Numbered from the stretch's first letter, positions 31,657-39,513 are shown. The stretch: 64,000 nt of DNA from Gp6-AA40 sp963723495 (GCA_963723495.1 CAVRQR010000009.1:715670-779669); one strand, 5' to 3'. Numbers and translations are program-made. Notes: generated from the letters alone by a model not told the origin.

Positions 31657-32955
31657 ATGTTCGATGGACAGCGTGTGCGCGTGGGAGTTGGGATCGTCGG
31701 TGCTTTGCTTGCCGTCGGGGCAGCCATCGCTGACGGACAGGGAAATTCGGGTCAGCAGGCGCCCAAACCCGTACCGCAGAAGTATCCATATCCGGTGGTG
31801 CGCGATCTCAAGGGCGTGATTCCACCCGGTCCACGACCGCTTCCATCGCCGCCACTTGGCGCCGGCCCGTGGACCTCCCAAACAACGGAGGCAAAGATCC
31901 GTGTGTCGGTGGTGACGAAGGGGTTCTCCCATCCCTACGGTTTCACCTTTCTTCCCGACGGAACCACGATCCTGATCACCGAACGCGCGGGTGCGCTGCG
32001 CGTCGTGCGCAATGGTGTCATCGATCCGAATCCTGTCGCCGGCGTGCCGAAGGTCATTTACCGGGGAACCGAAGCCGGCCTGATGGACGTCGTGCTGCAT
32101 CCCGGGTTCGAAAAGAACCGGTGGGTCTACTTCACCTACCACAAGCCGATTGGCAACAACCTGGCGAGCAACGCCGTGGGACGCGGCACCTGGGACGGCA
32201 AGGCGCTCACGGATGTGAAGGAGATCTTCCTCTCCGATGACGTCGACACCGAGGTCAGCCGGATCGCGTTCGGTCGTGACGGCATGCTCTACATGACGAT
32301 TGGCGGACCCGGCACCGGTCCCGCGCCGAGCCTCAACCGGCCGCAGAACGGCAACGACTACGCCGGCAAGCTGTTGCGGATGCGCGACGATGGCAGCCTG
32401 CCTTCCGACAATCCGTTCGCGGGGAAGTCCGGCTACAAGCCGTACATCTACGCGATGGGCTTCCGCAATCAGCTGGGGCTGACGATCAATCCGTACAACG
32501 GTGAAGTCTGGGCCGCCGAGCAGGGACCGAACGGTGGAGATGAGGTCAACGTCATCCTTCCTGGTCGCAACTACGGATGGCCGTTGGCCAGCTACGGGCG
32601 CGATTACCTGGGCCCGCGCTTCAACGCGCAGCACACCGCGCAGGGGTTCGAAGAGCCGACCGTGTACTGGGTGCCGTCGATTGCCGTTTCGGGCATGACC
32701 TTCTACAACGGCGATCGCTTCCCGAACTGGCGGCGGAATCTGTTCGTTGGCGGGATGCGTGAGGGCGAGATGTCGCCGACCGGCAAGCTCGAACGCATCG
32801 TGTTCAATGACAAGTGGGAGGAGTTGCGCCGCGAGTCACTGCTGCGTGACCTGCACCAGCGCATTCGTGATGTCCGCCAGGGACCCGATGGACTCCTCTA
32901 CGTCGTCACGGAAGAAGACGACGCGGCGCTGCTGCGCATAGAGCCTGTCGAATAG
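31657..32955 (+). CDS. Secreted PQQ-dependent sugar dehydrogenase family protein
   Basis: A 432-residue GSDH-type propeller with signal peptide (to AAIADGQG) and a Pro-rich linker. Key family segments are GFTFLPDGTTILITERAGAL, EAGLMDVVLHPGFEKNRWVY, NDYAGKLLRMRDDGSLPSDN, EQGPNGGDEVNVILPGRNYG and DVRQGPDGLLYVVTEEDDA. It is probably a periplasmic PQQ-dependent oxidase of sugars or alcohols. It follows the cytochrome-PQQ gene by 56 bp, so the two may be co-expressed and feed electrons to the cytochrome domain. It converges on ligM. Confidence 0.85.
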   Translation: MFDGQRVRVGVGIVGALLAVGAAIADGQGNSGQQAPKPVPQKYPYPVVRDLKGVIPPGPRPLPSPPLGAGPWTSQTTEAKIRVSVVTKGFSHPYGFTFLPDGTTILITERAGALRVVRNGVIDPNPVAGVPKVIYRGTEAGLMDVVLHPGFEKNRWVYFTYHKPIGNNLASNAVGRGTWDGKALTDVKEIFLSDDVDTEVSRIAFGRDGMLYMTIGGPGTGPAPSLNRPQNGNDYAGKLLRMRDDGSLPSDNPFAGKSGYKPYIYAMGFRNQLGLTINPYNGEVWAAEQGPNGGDEVNVILPGRNYGWPLASYGRDYLGPRFNAQHTAQGFEEPTVYWVPSIAVSGMTFYNGDRFPNWRRNLFVGGMREGEMSPTGKLERIVFNDKWEELRRESLLRDLHQRIRDVRQGPDGLLYVVTEEDDAALLRIEPVE

Positions 32956-32966
32956 CCGGCGGGACA

Positions 32967-33290
32967 CCGAACCTCAGTTGCGTTCCGAACCGGCGCTCCG
33001 GTTCGACGCCGTGGAAAACGGGCCCCGTTTTACCCTTTTCATCTGTCACGGCGCTCACAGTCGCGCCTCTCGGGGAACACAACTGAGCTTCGGTATGTGC
33101 AGGCCGGACACAGGCTGCGGCAGCGAACCTTGCGAGCGGCGCGTCGCACGCGAGAGACGGGAAAACGCTTCGCAGGGGTGAATTCCGGCCAGGTCATGGA
33201 CCTGGCCGGTTACGTGCTCGCGAGCCCGAAGAAGCGTTTTCCCGCGCCGTCGAGCGGTTCGCAGAGCAGCTTGTGTCCGGCCCACCGCAC
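32967..33290 (-). ncRNA. Candidate structured RNA element, copy B
   Basis: Read on the minus strand, a 5' hairpin pairs 33266-33282 with 33102-33118 (17 pairs, one G-U), 33231-33243 with 33159-33171 (13 of 13) and 33199-33209 with 33185-33195 over a 3-base loop (11 of 11). A closing stem then pairs 33074-33093 with 32967-32986 (18 of 20 plus a G-U). Within it are the same conserved blocks as in copy A: 33042-33071, 33024-33035 (GGGTAAAACGGG on this strand) and 32993-33018. Stem sequences differ completely from copy A but pairing is kept. It lies between two convergent gene ends, so it is not a leader of either. Confidence 0.7.
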
Positions 33291-33320
33291 CGGCTCGAGA
33301 CGGCTCTGCGGGCGACGTGA

Positions 33321-34699
33321 TTACCCGACGCGATACGCGGTTCGTGCTGGATCGCGCGTACGGGACCGGCGCGACGGTCGCGCGGATCTCGAGCTGCTCG
33401 TGGCGCTCGACGGTCGGCTTCGACGACCCGCCGCCTTCTTCACCCCACACGAACGTCACCTGCGTGCCCGGCTCGCTGTGCTCGACGTCGAGGATCGCCA
33501 GCGTGAGCATCGCGCCCTCGTTCGCGCTGTATCCGCACCACGTCGAGACGCCGATGACCTTGCCGTCCTTGACGACCTTGTCGTACGGCAGCGTCGAGTA
33601 CACCGCTGACGGGAAGTCGAAGTACTTCGTTGCGCTTGCCCTGCTGGAACATCGTCGAGATGCCCCGCGTCACGTCGTCGCCGTTCAGTACGAGCGTGAC
33701 CTTCTTGCGCCGCGGCTTCTCCGCAATCTTCTCGAGCGCCTCGCGCCCGATGAAGTCGTGATCGAACTTGACGGAGGGACCGTACCCCAGATCCCACGGC
33801 GTCAGGTAGTAGTCGCGGATGTCGTTGGAGTAGAAGCTGCCGCCGAGCGAGGCAATGGCTTCGTAGGTGTTTGCCGGCAGCCACTGGCGGTACGGCTTCA
33901 TCTTGTCGCCCGTGTAGACCGCCGGGAGGGGCGACGGGATCCAGCCTGATTCGAGCGTGTTGCTCGAATACGTTCTGGCGCCCGACTGCCGGAGGCCGAA
34001 TTCCTGACCGGCTTCGACGATCGCCGCCTTGACCGCCTCGCCGTCGTCCCACGGCCCAAACAGCTCGAAGCCCGGCTGGCCAACCATGCCGTGACGCAAC
34101 GCGCGCACTCTTCGTCCGGCGATCTGAAAGTCAGTCATGTTGAAGAACTTCACGTCAGGCACCGGCTTGCCCGTGACCTTCTCCATGACCTTCAGCGCGT
34201 TCGGCCCCTGAACCTGGTAGCGGTACGCCTTCCGTACGATCGGGCCGGGCCTGGCGACCGTGCGCTCGTCGCGTTCGATCTTGACGTCGTACTTGCCGGT
34301 CTCACAGTGATACTGGACCCAGTTGTGGATCGACGGTCGGCCGACGAGATTGAACCGGTTCTCTTCGAGGTGGAAGAGGATGACGTCGCCAATGACGAAG
34401 CCGTCGTGGTTGCAGGCGACGAACTGCTTCGCCTTGCTCGGGCCGAAGTTCTTGAAGCTGTTCACGCCGAGCATGGTGAGGACCTTGAGCGCGTCGGGCC
34501 CCTCCACGTACATGTCGGTCATGTGGTACGACTGATTGAAGAGGATGCAGGTCTCCCGCCACGCGCGCTGTTCATCCCGCCAGTTCGTGAACTCAGGGGG
34601 GACGACTGGGTAGATGTAGGGTCCGGTCTGCGAATTGCGCAGCAGCTGGACGGGATTGCCGGCGGCGTTCAGCACGTCCTCGAAGCTCTTGTGACTCAT
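33321..34699 (-). CDS. ligM: LigM/DesA-type tetrahydrofolate-dependent aromatic O-demethylase (two frameshifts)
   Basis: A GcvT-fold enzyme of about 458 residues that moves the methyl group of methoxy-aromatics (vanillate, 3-O-methylgallate or syringate in known members) to tetrahydrofolate. The start at 34699 follows GGAGAAGGA. The sequence tracks LigM throughout: VQLLRNSQTGPYIYPVVPPE, RPSIHNWVQYHCETGKYDV, FFNMTDFQIAGRRVRALRHG, NTLESGWIPSPLPAVYTGDK and GYGPSVKFDHDFIGREALE. Frame changes near 33605 and 33360 are inferred; the real end is then TRDPARTAYRVG with TAA at 33321. It follows the MetE-like gene at 34807 in the same direction, probably as one operon. Exact substrate cannot be told. 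Confidence 0.85.
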
Positions 34700-34722
34700 T
34701 CCTTCTCCTGTCAAAAAATCCG

Positions 34723-34794
34723 TCAACTCCCAATTTCCAACACCCAACTTCCAAACGTTCTCTTGGGAGTTGGGAGTTGGAGGTTGGGAATTGA
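34723..34794. repeat. Iterated-oligomer hairpin between metE-like gene and ligM
   Basis: The left arm (34723-34754) repeats CAACTCCC, AATTTCC, AACACCC and AACTTCC units. The right arm (34763-34794) is TTGGGAG, TTGGGAG, TTGGAGG, TTGGGAA. It forms a hairpin of about 30 pairs with an 8-base loop inside a leftward operon, so it may tune ligM expression or protect the RNA. Confidence 0.65.
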
Positions 34795-34806
34795 CGCGCA
34801 TTGGAA

Positions 34807-35976
34807 TCAAGCAACTCCAGCAGCGGCTCCCCACAGCTCCTGTGAGGCAATCTGTGCGCCCTCGGCCAGCACCTGCAATTTCGCCCACATCACCTGCGGG
34901 TGCACTCGCTGATAGGCCTCGAGCTGGGCAAAGCCGCAATCCGTGCTCGCGATCACATTCTCACGGCCGACCAGTGTCGCAAACCGCACGATGCGATCGG
35001 CCACCAGGCGGGGATGTTCGACGCTCGTGGTGTGGTGTGTGACCACGCCGGGAATCAGGATCTTCCCGGGCGGCAACTTCACCGATTGCCACACACGCCA
35101 CTCGTGCTCGTGCCGGACATTGGCTGCCTCGATGGAATACGCGCCGGCACGCACGCGCAACATGAGATCGACGATGGCATCGAGCGATGCGTCGGCGACG
35201 TGAGGGACGTGCCAGCTTCCGAAGCAGACGTGATAGCGAACGCGATCTTCGGGGATCCCGCGCAGCGCGTGGTTGAGCGCCTCGACGCGGAGCTCGGCCC
35301 ATTGGCGGTAGCGCGCGGGACTGTCCTGCGTGAGCTCGTCGTACATGTTCGCCAGCACCGCATCGTCGATCTGGAGGACCAGCCCGGAGTTGACAATCTC
35401 CAGATACTCCTCACGCAGTGCTCCGGCGATGGCGAACACGTAGTCGCGCTCGTCCTTGTAGTACTCGTTGGACGCGTCGTAGCCGGTGCTCGCGGGAGCC
35501 ACGGCTGTCAGAAAGCCTTCTTCGACACCTGCGGCAGCGAGCGCAGACTTGAGATCGCTGATGTTGCGGCGTACAGCCGCGTGGCCCGTGTACGTGATCG
35601 GCCCGACGCAGGCGTGCCCGGGCGCGCCCGTCGCTCCGCGCGGGAACTGCGCCTTCATGAATTCAGCAAAGCGAAACCGGTCGCGTCCGAGCCACACCGC
35701 TTCGTAGATCGTGTCGGGGCGCGGTTCGAACCCGGTCATGCGATCGAGCACGTAGTTCGCCCAGCTCGATTTGCCGTACTCCCCGTCGTTGACGATGTCG
35801 ATGCCAGCGCCGCGCTGCTGTTGAACGACGTCAACAGTGGCCTGACGCAATGCGGTTTCGTAGCCTGCCTGATGCTGCTGGTCTTTCCGCGCTGCCGCTG
35901 CCTGTTCGAGGAGGTTGGCGGGGCGGATCAGGCTGCCGACGTGTGTGGTCAGAATGCGATCGGTACTGCGTCTCAT
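34807..35976 (-). CDS. MetE C-terminal-domain-like methyltransferase
   Basis: A 389-residue catalytic-barrel-only relative of cobalamin-independent methionine synthase. It opens with ILTTHVGSLIRPANLL and has the expected zinc ligands: His and Cys in RYHVCFGSWH, Glu in AYSIEAANVRHEHEW and Cys in NVIASTDCGFAQ. It is only distantly related to the MetE-like protein at 26566. It leads a leftward operon with the O-demethylase LigM, so a role in taking up the methyl group from methyl-tetrahydrofolate (or a related methyl carrier) is likely. The start ATG lies within the operator region and no clear ribosome site precedes it, so the leader is very short. Confidence 0.83.
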   Translation of the reverse strand: MRRSTDRILTTHVGSLIRPANLLEQAAAARKDQQHQAGYETALRQATVDVVQQQRGAGIDIVNDGEYGKSSWANYVLDRMTGFEPRPDTIYEAVWLGRDRFRFAEFMKAQFPRGATGAPGHACVGPITYTGHAAVRRNISDLKSALAAAGVEEGFLTAVAPASTGYDASNEYYKDERDYVFAIAGALREEYLEIVNSGLVLQIDDAVLANMYDELTQDSPARYRQWAELRVEALNHALRGIPEDRVRYHVCFGSWHVPHVADASLDAIVDLMLRVRAGAYSIEAANVRHEHEWRVWQSVKLPPGKILIPGVVTHHTTSVEHPRLVADRIVRFATLVGRENVIASTDCGFAQLEAYQRVHPQVMWAKLQVLAEGAQIASQELWGAAAGVA

Positions 35977-35977
35977 G

Positions 35978-36000
35978 CGAACTTTGGTTCGTATTGCGAA
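35978..36000. promoter_or_regulatory. IclR-type operator at start of metE-like/ligM operon
   Basis: The palindrome TTCG-TATTG-CGAA (35988-36000) has an extra CGAA half-site at 35978-35981, joined by the 6-base spacer CTTTGG. The joined segment GCGAACTTTGGTTCG is identical to the copy at 37006-37020. The operator touches the start codon at 35976. A -10-like TATCAT on the minus strand lies just upstream at about 36002-36007. Confidence 0.72.
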
Positions 36001-36058
36001 ATGATATTAATCCACAGCAGCATGGCGGGTCTGCTCTGTGGACCGGCCGCCACGCTAG

Positions 36059-36439
36059 CTATTGGCGCGACACCGGTGCTGCCACGAGGGTGCCGCGGGA
36101 AGCGGCCCGACGTGCCAGATGGCATTTACCCCAGCGCCAGAGGGTCTCGAACACCGGTTCCAGTGAGCGTCCGTATGGCGTGACTCGGTATCTCACGCCG
36201 AGTCTCGCAGGTACCAGTTCCTCGCGGGCGATGAGATCGTCGGCAACCATCTCGCGCAACTGTGCGCGCAGCACCTTCGTGGTCACTCGCGGCATCGCTC
36301 GGCGAAGTTCGCCGAAGGCGCGCGGCCGCTCCGCGAGGCGCTGAAAGATCATCGGCTTCCACCGTCCGTCTATCACCGCAATTGCCGTGTACAACGGACA
36401 CGCGGCGCGTTCCTCGTAGATGTCCACTGGGTTGCTCAC
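36059..36439 (-). CDS. HxlR-family winged-helix regulator
   Basis: A 126-residue HxlR-type transcription factor. The conserved Cys near the N-terminus (AACPLYTAIAVIDGRWKPMIFQRL), the recognition region FGELRRAMPRVTTKVLRAQLREMVADDLI and the wing VRYRVTPYGRSLEPVFETLWRWG are all visible. Members often sense reactive aldehydes, quinones or oxidants through the Cys. It is divergent from the small VOC gene at 36526 with a near-perfect palindrome between them, so it probably controls that gene and itself. Confidence 0.9.
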   Translation of the reverse strand: MSNPVDIYEERAACPLYTAIAVIDGRWKPMIFQRLAERPRAFGELRRAMPRVTTKVLRAQLREMVADDLIAREELVPARLGVRYRVTPYGRSLEPVFETLWRWGKCHLARRAASRGTLVAAPVSRQ

Positions 36440-36458
36440 CTTCGACCTCGCCGAAGCA

Positions 36459-36476
36459 GGGTACTTCGAAGGACCC
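36459..36476. promoter_or_regulatory. Palindrome between HxlR and VOC genes
   Basis: GGGTACTTCGAAGGACCC is an 18-bp palindrome with one mismatched pair, centred on CTTCGAAG. It is in the 86-bp divergent intergenic space and is a good candidate HxlR-binding site. Confidence 0.55.
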
Positions 36477-36525
36477 GACTTGTCTGGCCGTTGCCGCCTG
36501 ACTAGAGTTCGGCGCGGAGGTTCAG

Positions 36526-36939
36526 ATGGCGGGAGCGCGCATCTATCGAATCATCATGCCGGTGACCGATCTGGAGGAGGCGGTGCGGTTCTACCGAACC
36601 CTGCTCGACCAGGAAGGGCATCGCGTTTCGCCCGGCCGCCATTACTTCGGGTGCGGCAACGTCGTCCTGGCGCTGTACAACCCGAAGGCTGACGGCGATC
36701 CAACCGAGCCGCGACCTAATTTCGAGCACGTCTATTTTGCCGTTGCGGACATAGAAGACGCGTATCAACGAGCCGAGCGTGCGGGAGGACTGTCGACGGC
36801 GATGGGCGACGGTAACCTTCCGATGGGCGAAATCGCCCGCCGCCCGTGGGGTGAGCGCTCCTTCTACATGAAGGATCCCTCCGGTAACCCGCTCTGTTTC
36901 GTCGACGAGTCAACCACGTTCACGGTCGGGCTCGCCTGA
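36526..36939 (+). CDS. Small VOC/glyoxalase-fold protein
   Basis: A 137-residue single VOC-domain protein (IYRIIMPVTDLEEAVRFYRTLL at the N-terminus, PWGERSFYMKDPSGNPLCFVDE near the end). The family includes glyoxalases, ring-cleaving dioxygenases and antibiotic-binding proteins. Potential metal residues are few (His in GHRVSPGRHYF and HVYFAV, Glu in ERSFYM), so activity is uncertain. The HxlR neighbour suggests induction by a reactive compound. Confidence 0.8.
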   Translation: MAGARIYRIIMPVTDLEEAVRFYRTLLDQEGHRVSPGRHYFGCGNVVLALYNPKADGDPTEPRPNFEHVYFAVADIEDAYQRAERAGGLSTAMGDGNLPMGEIARRPWGERSFYMKDPSGNPLCFVDESTTFTVGLA

Positions 36940-36993
36940 ACCACGAAGATCGCGAAGTCTCGACGATCTCGTGAACATCGTGGCCTCCGTGGT
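36940..36993. repeat. Iterated-oligomer hairpin CCACGAAG/CTCGTG type
   Basis: Directly after the VOC stop, ACCACGAAGATCGCGAAGT (36940-36958) faces CTCGTGAACATCGTGG and CCTCCGTGGT (36968-36993). It forms an imperfect hairpin and likely ends the VOC transcript. A one-arm version with CACGAAG repeats follows the receptor at 56214. Confidence 0.5.
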
Positions 36994-37006
36994 CCCAACT
37001 CAGGCG

Positions 37007-37042
37007 CGAACTTTGGTTCGACCTGCGAAAATCGGCTAAAAT
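37007..37042 (+). promoter_or_regulatory. IclR-type operator overlapping promoter of DUF1592 operon
   Basis: CGAA (37007-37010), spacer CTTTGG, then the palindrome TTCG-ACCTG-CGAA (37017-37029). A -35-like TTGGTT (37013-37018) and -10 TAAAAT (37037-37042), 18 bp apart, overlap it. Here the operator covers the promoter rather than lying downstream of it. Confidence 0.65.
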
Positions 37043-37065
37043 CAAGGTCTTTTCAGGCCAGTCGA

Positions 37066-39513
37066 ATGACTCGAGGACTCCTTGCGGCGTGCGTCATCTG
37101 GATCGCTTCTCTGAGCGTGGCTGTGCCACGTGCGTGGGCGCCCCCCCAGGCAACCCCGGCTGATACGTCGATCGTGACGGCTGCCGATCGCGCGGTGATC
37201 GACAGGTACTGCGTGACGTGTCACAACCAGCGGCTGAAAACGGCGAATCTCGAGCTCGATGCCTCGAACCTCAATGACATTGCGGCGCACCCGGACGTGT
37301 GGGAGAAAGTGATCCGCAAGGTCGAGGCCGGCATGATGCCTCCGGCCGGTGTCCCGCGACCCGACGAGGCGACCAGGCGAGCCTTCGTCACGCGCCTGCA
37401 GGGCGTCCTCGATCGGGCCGCCACGGCTCGACCAAGTCCAGGACGTCCGCTCGTGCATCGGCTCAACCGCGCCGAGTACGGCAACGCGGTACGCGACCTT
37501 CTGGCACTCGACATCGACGTCTCGTCGCTGTTGCCGCCGGATGACTCGAGCGCCGGCTTCGACAACAATGCTGACGTTCTCGGTCTGTCGCCGGTGCTGC
37601 TCGAGAGCTATCTGACCGCGGCGGAGCGCATCAGTGCTTTGGCCATTGGTGATCCGAAGACGCCGCCGATGGGCGAGCTCTTTCGCGTTCGCCAGGACGC
37701 TTCGCAGGATCGCCAGATCGACGGATTGCCGCTCGGGACGATGGGCGGGCTCCTCATCGAGACGACGCTTCCGCTCGACGGTGAGTATCAATTTCAGGTC
37801 AGGTTGTTCCGGACCAACCTCGGGACGATGCGCGGGCTCGAGTACGCACACCAGCTCGAGATCAGCGTGAATGGCGAGCGGGTGCATCTCGCGGCATTTG
37901 GCGGCGACAAAGAGATCGCCGCGTCGAGCGACAACCCGACGATCACGGGAGACGATGTCGATGGGCGGTTCACGGTGCGCGTGCCGCTCAAGGCCGGTCC
38001 TGCGAAGATCGGCGTCGCATTTCTCGAGAAGACCCACGCGCTGAACACGCGGCGTCTCCAGTCGTACGTGCGGAGCTCGTCGGACACGATCGACTTCTCC
38101 GGCTATCCGCACATCGACGAGGTGATTCTGACCGGGCCGTTCAAAGCGACCGGTGTCGGCGACACGCCGAGCCGTCGTCGCATCTTCGTCTGCCAGCCCA
38201 AGGCGGCGGCAGAAGAAGAGGCATGCGCCAGGAGGATCCTCACGACGTTGGCGCGCCGTGCGTATCGAGGTGACGTCGCACGAGAGGATGTGCCGACGCT
38301 GATGGAGTTCTACCAGCGTGGCCGTCGCGACGGCGGGACCTTCGATACTGGAATCGATCTCGCGTTGCGCCGCCTGCTGGCCAGCCCGAAGTTCCTCGTC
38401 CGCGTCGAGCGCGATCCGGTGACTGTCTCCGCCGGTGCGGCCTATCGTCTTTCGGATCTCGAGATCGCGTCGCGGCTGTCGTTCTTTCTCTGGAGCAGCA
38501 TCCCTGACGACACGCTCCTCGACGTCGCAAGCAAGGGCGGGTTGAAGACTCCTGCACAACTGGAGCAGCAAGTTCGTCGAATGCTCGCTGACCCGAAGTC
38601 GCAGGCGCTCGTCGACAATTTCCTCGCACAGTGGCTGCAATTGCGGAACCTGATCACCAAGCAGCCGAACTCGCACGAGTTCCCCGACTTCGACGACAAC
38701 CTGCGTCGTGCCCTGGCGACCGAGGTCGAGATGTTCTTCGCGTCGGTGATGCGCGAGGATCGCAGCGTCCTCGATTTGATGACGGCCGACTACACGTTCG
38801 TCAACGAGCGTCTCGCCCGGCATTACGGCATCCCGAATATCTATGGCACCCATTTCAGGCGGGTGACCCTCAAGGACGATGTGCGGCGCGGACTGCTCGG
38901 GAAGGGCGCCGTGCTGATGGTGACGTCTCACCCGCATCGCACCTCGCCGGTTCTGCGCGGGAAGTGGATCCTCGAGAACGTGCTGGGAGCCCCGCCGCCG
39001 CCTCCGCCCGATGTCGTGCCGCCGTTTGAAGAGGACGCCGGTGCGGCTAAACCGAAGTCAGTGCGCGAGCGTATGGAGCAGCATCGACGGAATCCGGCAT
39101 GTGCGAGCTGCCATCGCATGATCGATCCCGCCGGCCTGGCGCTGGAGAACTTTGACGCCGTTGGCGCCTGGCGCACGCGGGACGGCGGCACGCGCGGGAC
39201 CCCGGTCGATGCCTCGGGGCAGCTGGTGGACGGGACGCAGATCAATGGTGTCGTCGAGCTGCGCGCCGCTCTGCTGCGGGAACCCGAGACGTTCGTCCGG
39301 ACAATGACCGAAAAGCTTATGACGTATGCGGTTGGGCGCGGTCTGACCGCCACGGATATGCCCGCAATTCGCACGATTGTGCGTGATTCGGCGAAGGATC
39401 AATACCGCTTCTCGTCGGTTATTCTTGGGATTGTACGGAGTGTGCCGTTCCAGATGCGCACAAAGTCGCCCGCAGGAGAAGCAGTTGGGAGTTCGGCGAG
39501 GTTGAACCAGTAG
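37066..39513 (+). CDS. Secreted cytochrome-containing DUF1587/1595/1592/1588/1585 protein
   Basis: An 815-residue protein typical of Planctomycetes and Acidobacteriota. A signal peptide (to PRAWAPPQ) is followed by a planctomycete-type cytochrome c motif CVTCHNQRLKTANLELD, then the DUF1587 block HRLNRAEYGNAVRDLLALD. A carbohydrate-binding-like middle part, DUF1595 (RRAYRGDVAREDVPTLMEF), DUF1592 (RLSFFLWSSIPDDTLLDVAS) and DUF1588 with a second haem-like motif CASCHRMIDPAGLALENFD come next. It ends with DUF1585 (MTEKLMTYAVGRGL). It is presumed to be an extracytoplasmic redox protein; substrate unknown. The next gene starts 9 bases later, the standard DUF1552 partner. Confidence 0.9.
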   Translation: MTRGLLAACVIWIASLSVAVPRAWAPPQATPADTSIVTAADRAVIDRYCVTCHNQRLKTANLELDASNLNDIAAHPDVWEKVIRKVEAGMMPPAGVPRPDEATRRAFVTRLQGVLDRAATARPSPGRPLVHRLNRAEYGNAVRDLLALDIDVSSLLPPDDSSAGFDNNADVLGLSPVLLESYLTAAERISALAIGDPKTPPMGELFRVRQDASQDRQIDGLPLGTMGGLLIETTLPLDGEYQFQVRLFRTNLGTMRGLEYAHQLEISVNGERVHLAAFGGDKEIAASSDNPTITGDDVDGRFTVRVPLKAGPAKIGVAFLEKTHALNTRRLQSYVRSSSDTIDFSGYPHIDEVILTGPFKATGVGDTPSRRRIFVCQPKAAAEEEACARRILTTLARRAYRGDVAREDVPTLMEFYQRGRRDGGTFDTGIDLALRRLLASPKFLVRVERDPVTVSAGAAYRLSDLEIASRLSFFLWSSIPDDTLLDVASKGGLKTPAQLEQQVRRMLADPKSQALVDNFLAQWLQLRNLITKQPNSHEFPDFDDNLRRALATEVEMFFASVMREDRSVLDLMTADYTFVNERLARHYGIPNIYGTHFRRVTLKDDVRRGLLGKGAVLMVTSHPHRTSPVLRGKWILENVLGAPPPPPPDVVPPFEEDAGAAKPKSVRERMEQHRRNPACASCHRMIDPAGLALENFDAVGAWRTRDGGTRGTPVDASGQLVDGTQINGVVELRAALLREPETFVRTMTEKLMTYAVGRGLTATDMPAIRTIVRDSAKDQYRFSSVILGIVRSVPFQMRTKSPAGEAVGSSARLNQ

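Noticed and set aside
29222..33290. HEARO/omega RNA of an IscB element
   Set aside because: The size and stem layout are similar, but no IscB or TnpB gene adjoins either copy and I could not match the conserved blocks to that family from memory. Left open for an Infernal test.
33097..33609. Plus-strand open frame over the element and the end of ligM
   Set aside because: It crosses strong hairpins and the antisense of LigM's conserved C-terminus; no homology or ribosome site is visible.
34900..36183. Plus-strand open frame of 427 codons
   Set aside because: It is antisense to the MetE-like gene with intact zinc ligands and shows no recognisable motif.
37042..38937. Long minus-strand open frame of 631 codons
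   Set aside because: It lies opposite the DUF1587/1592 gene, which has clear domains and haem motifs. The translation is Arg/Val-rich with no domain, as expected from GC-rich antisense frames.
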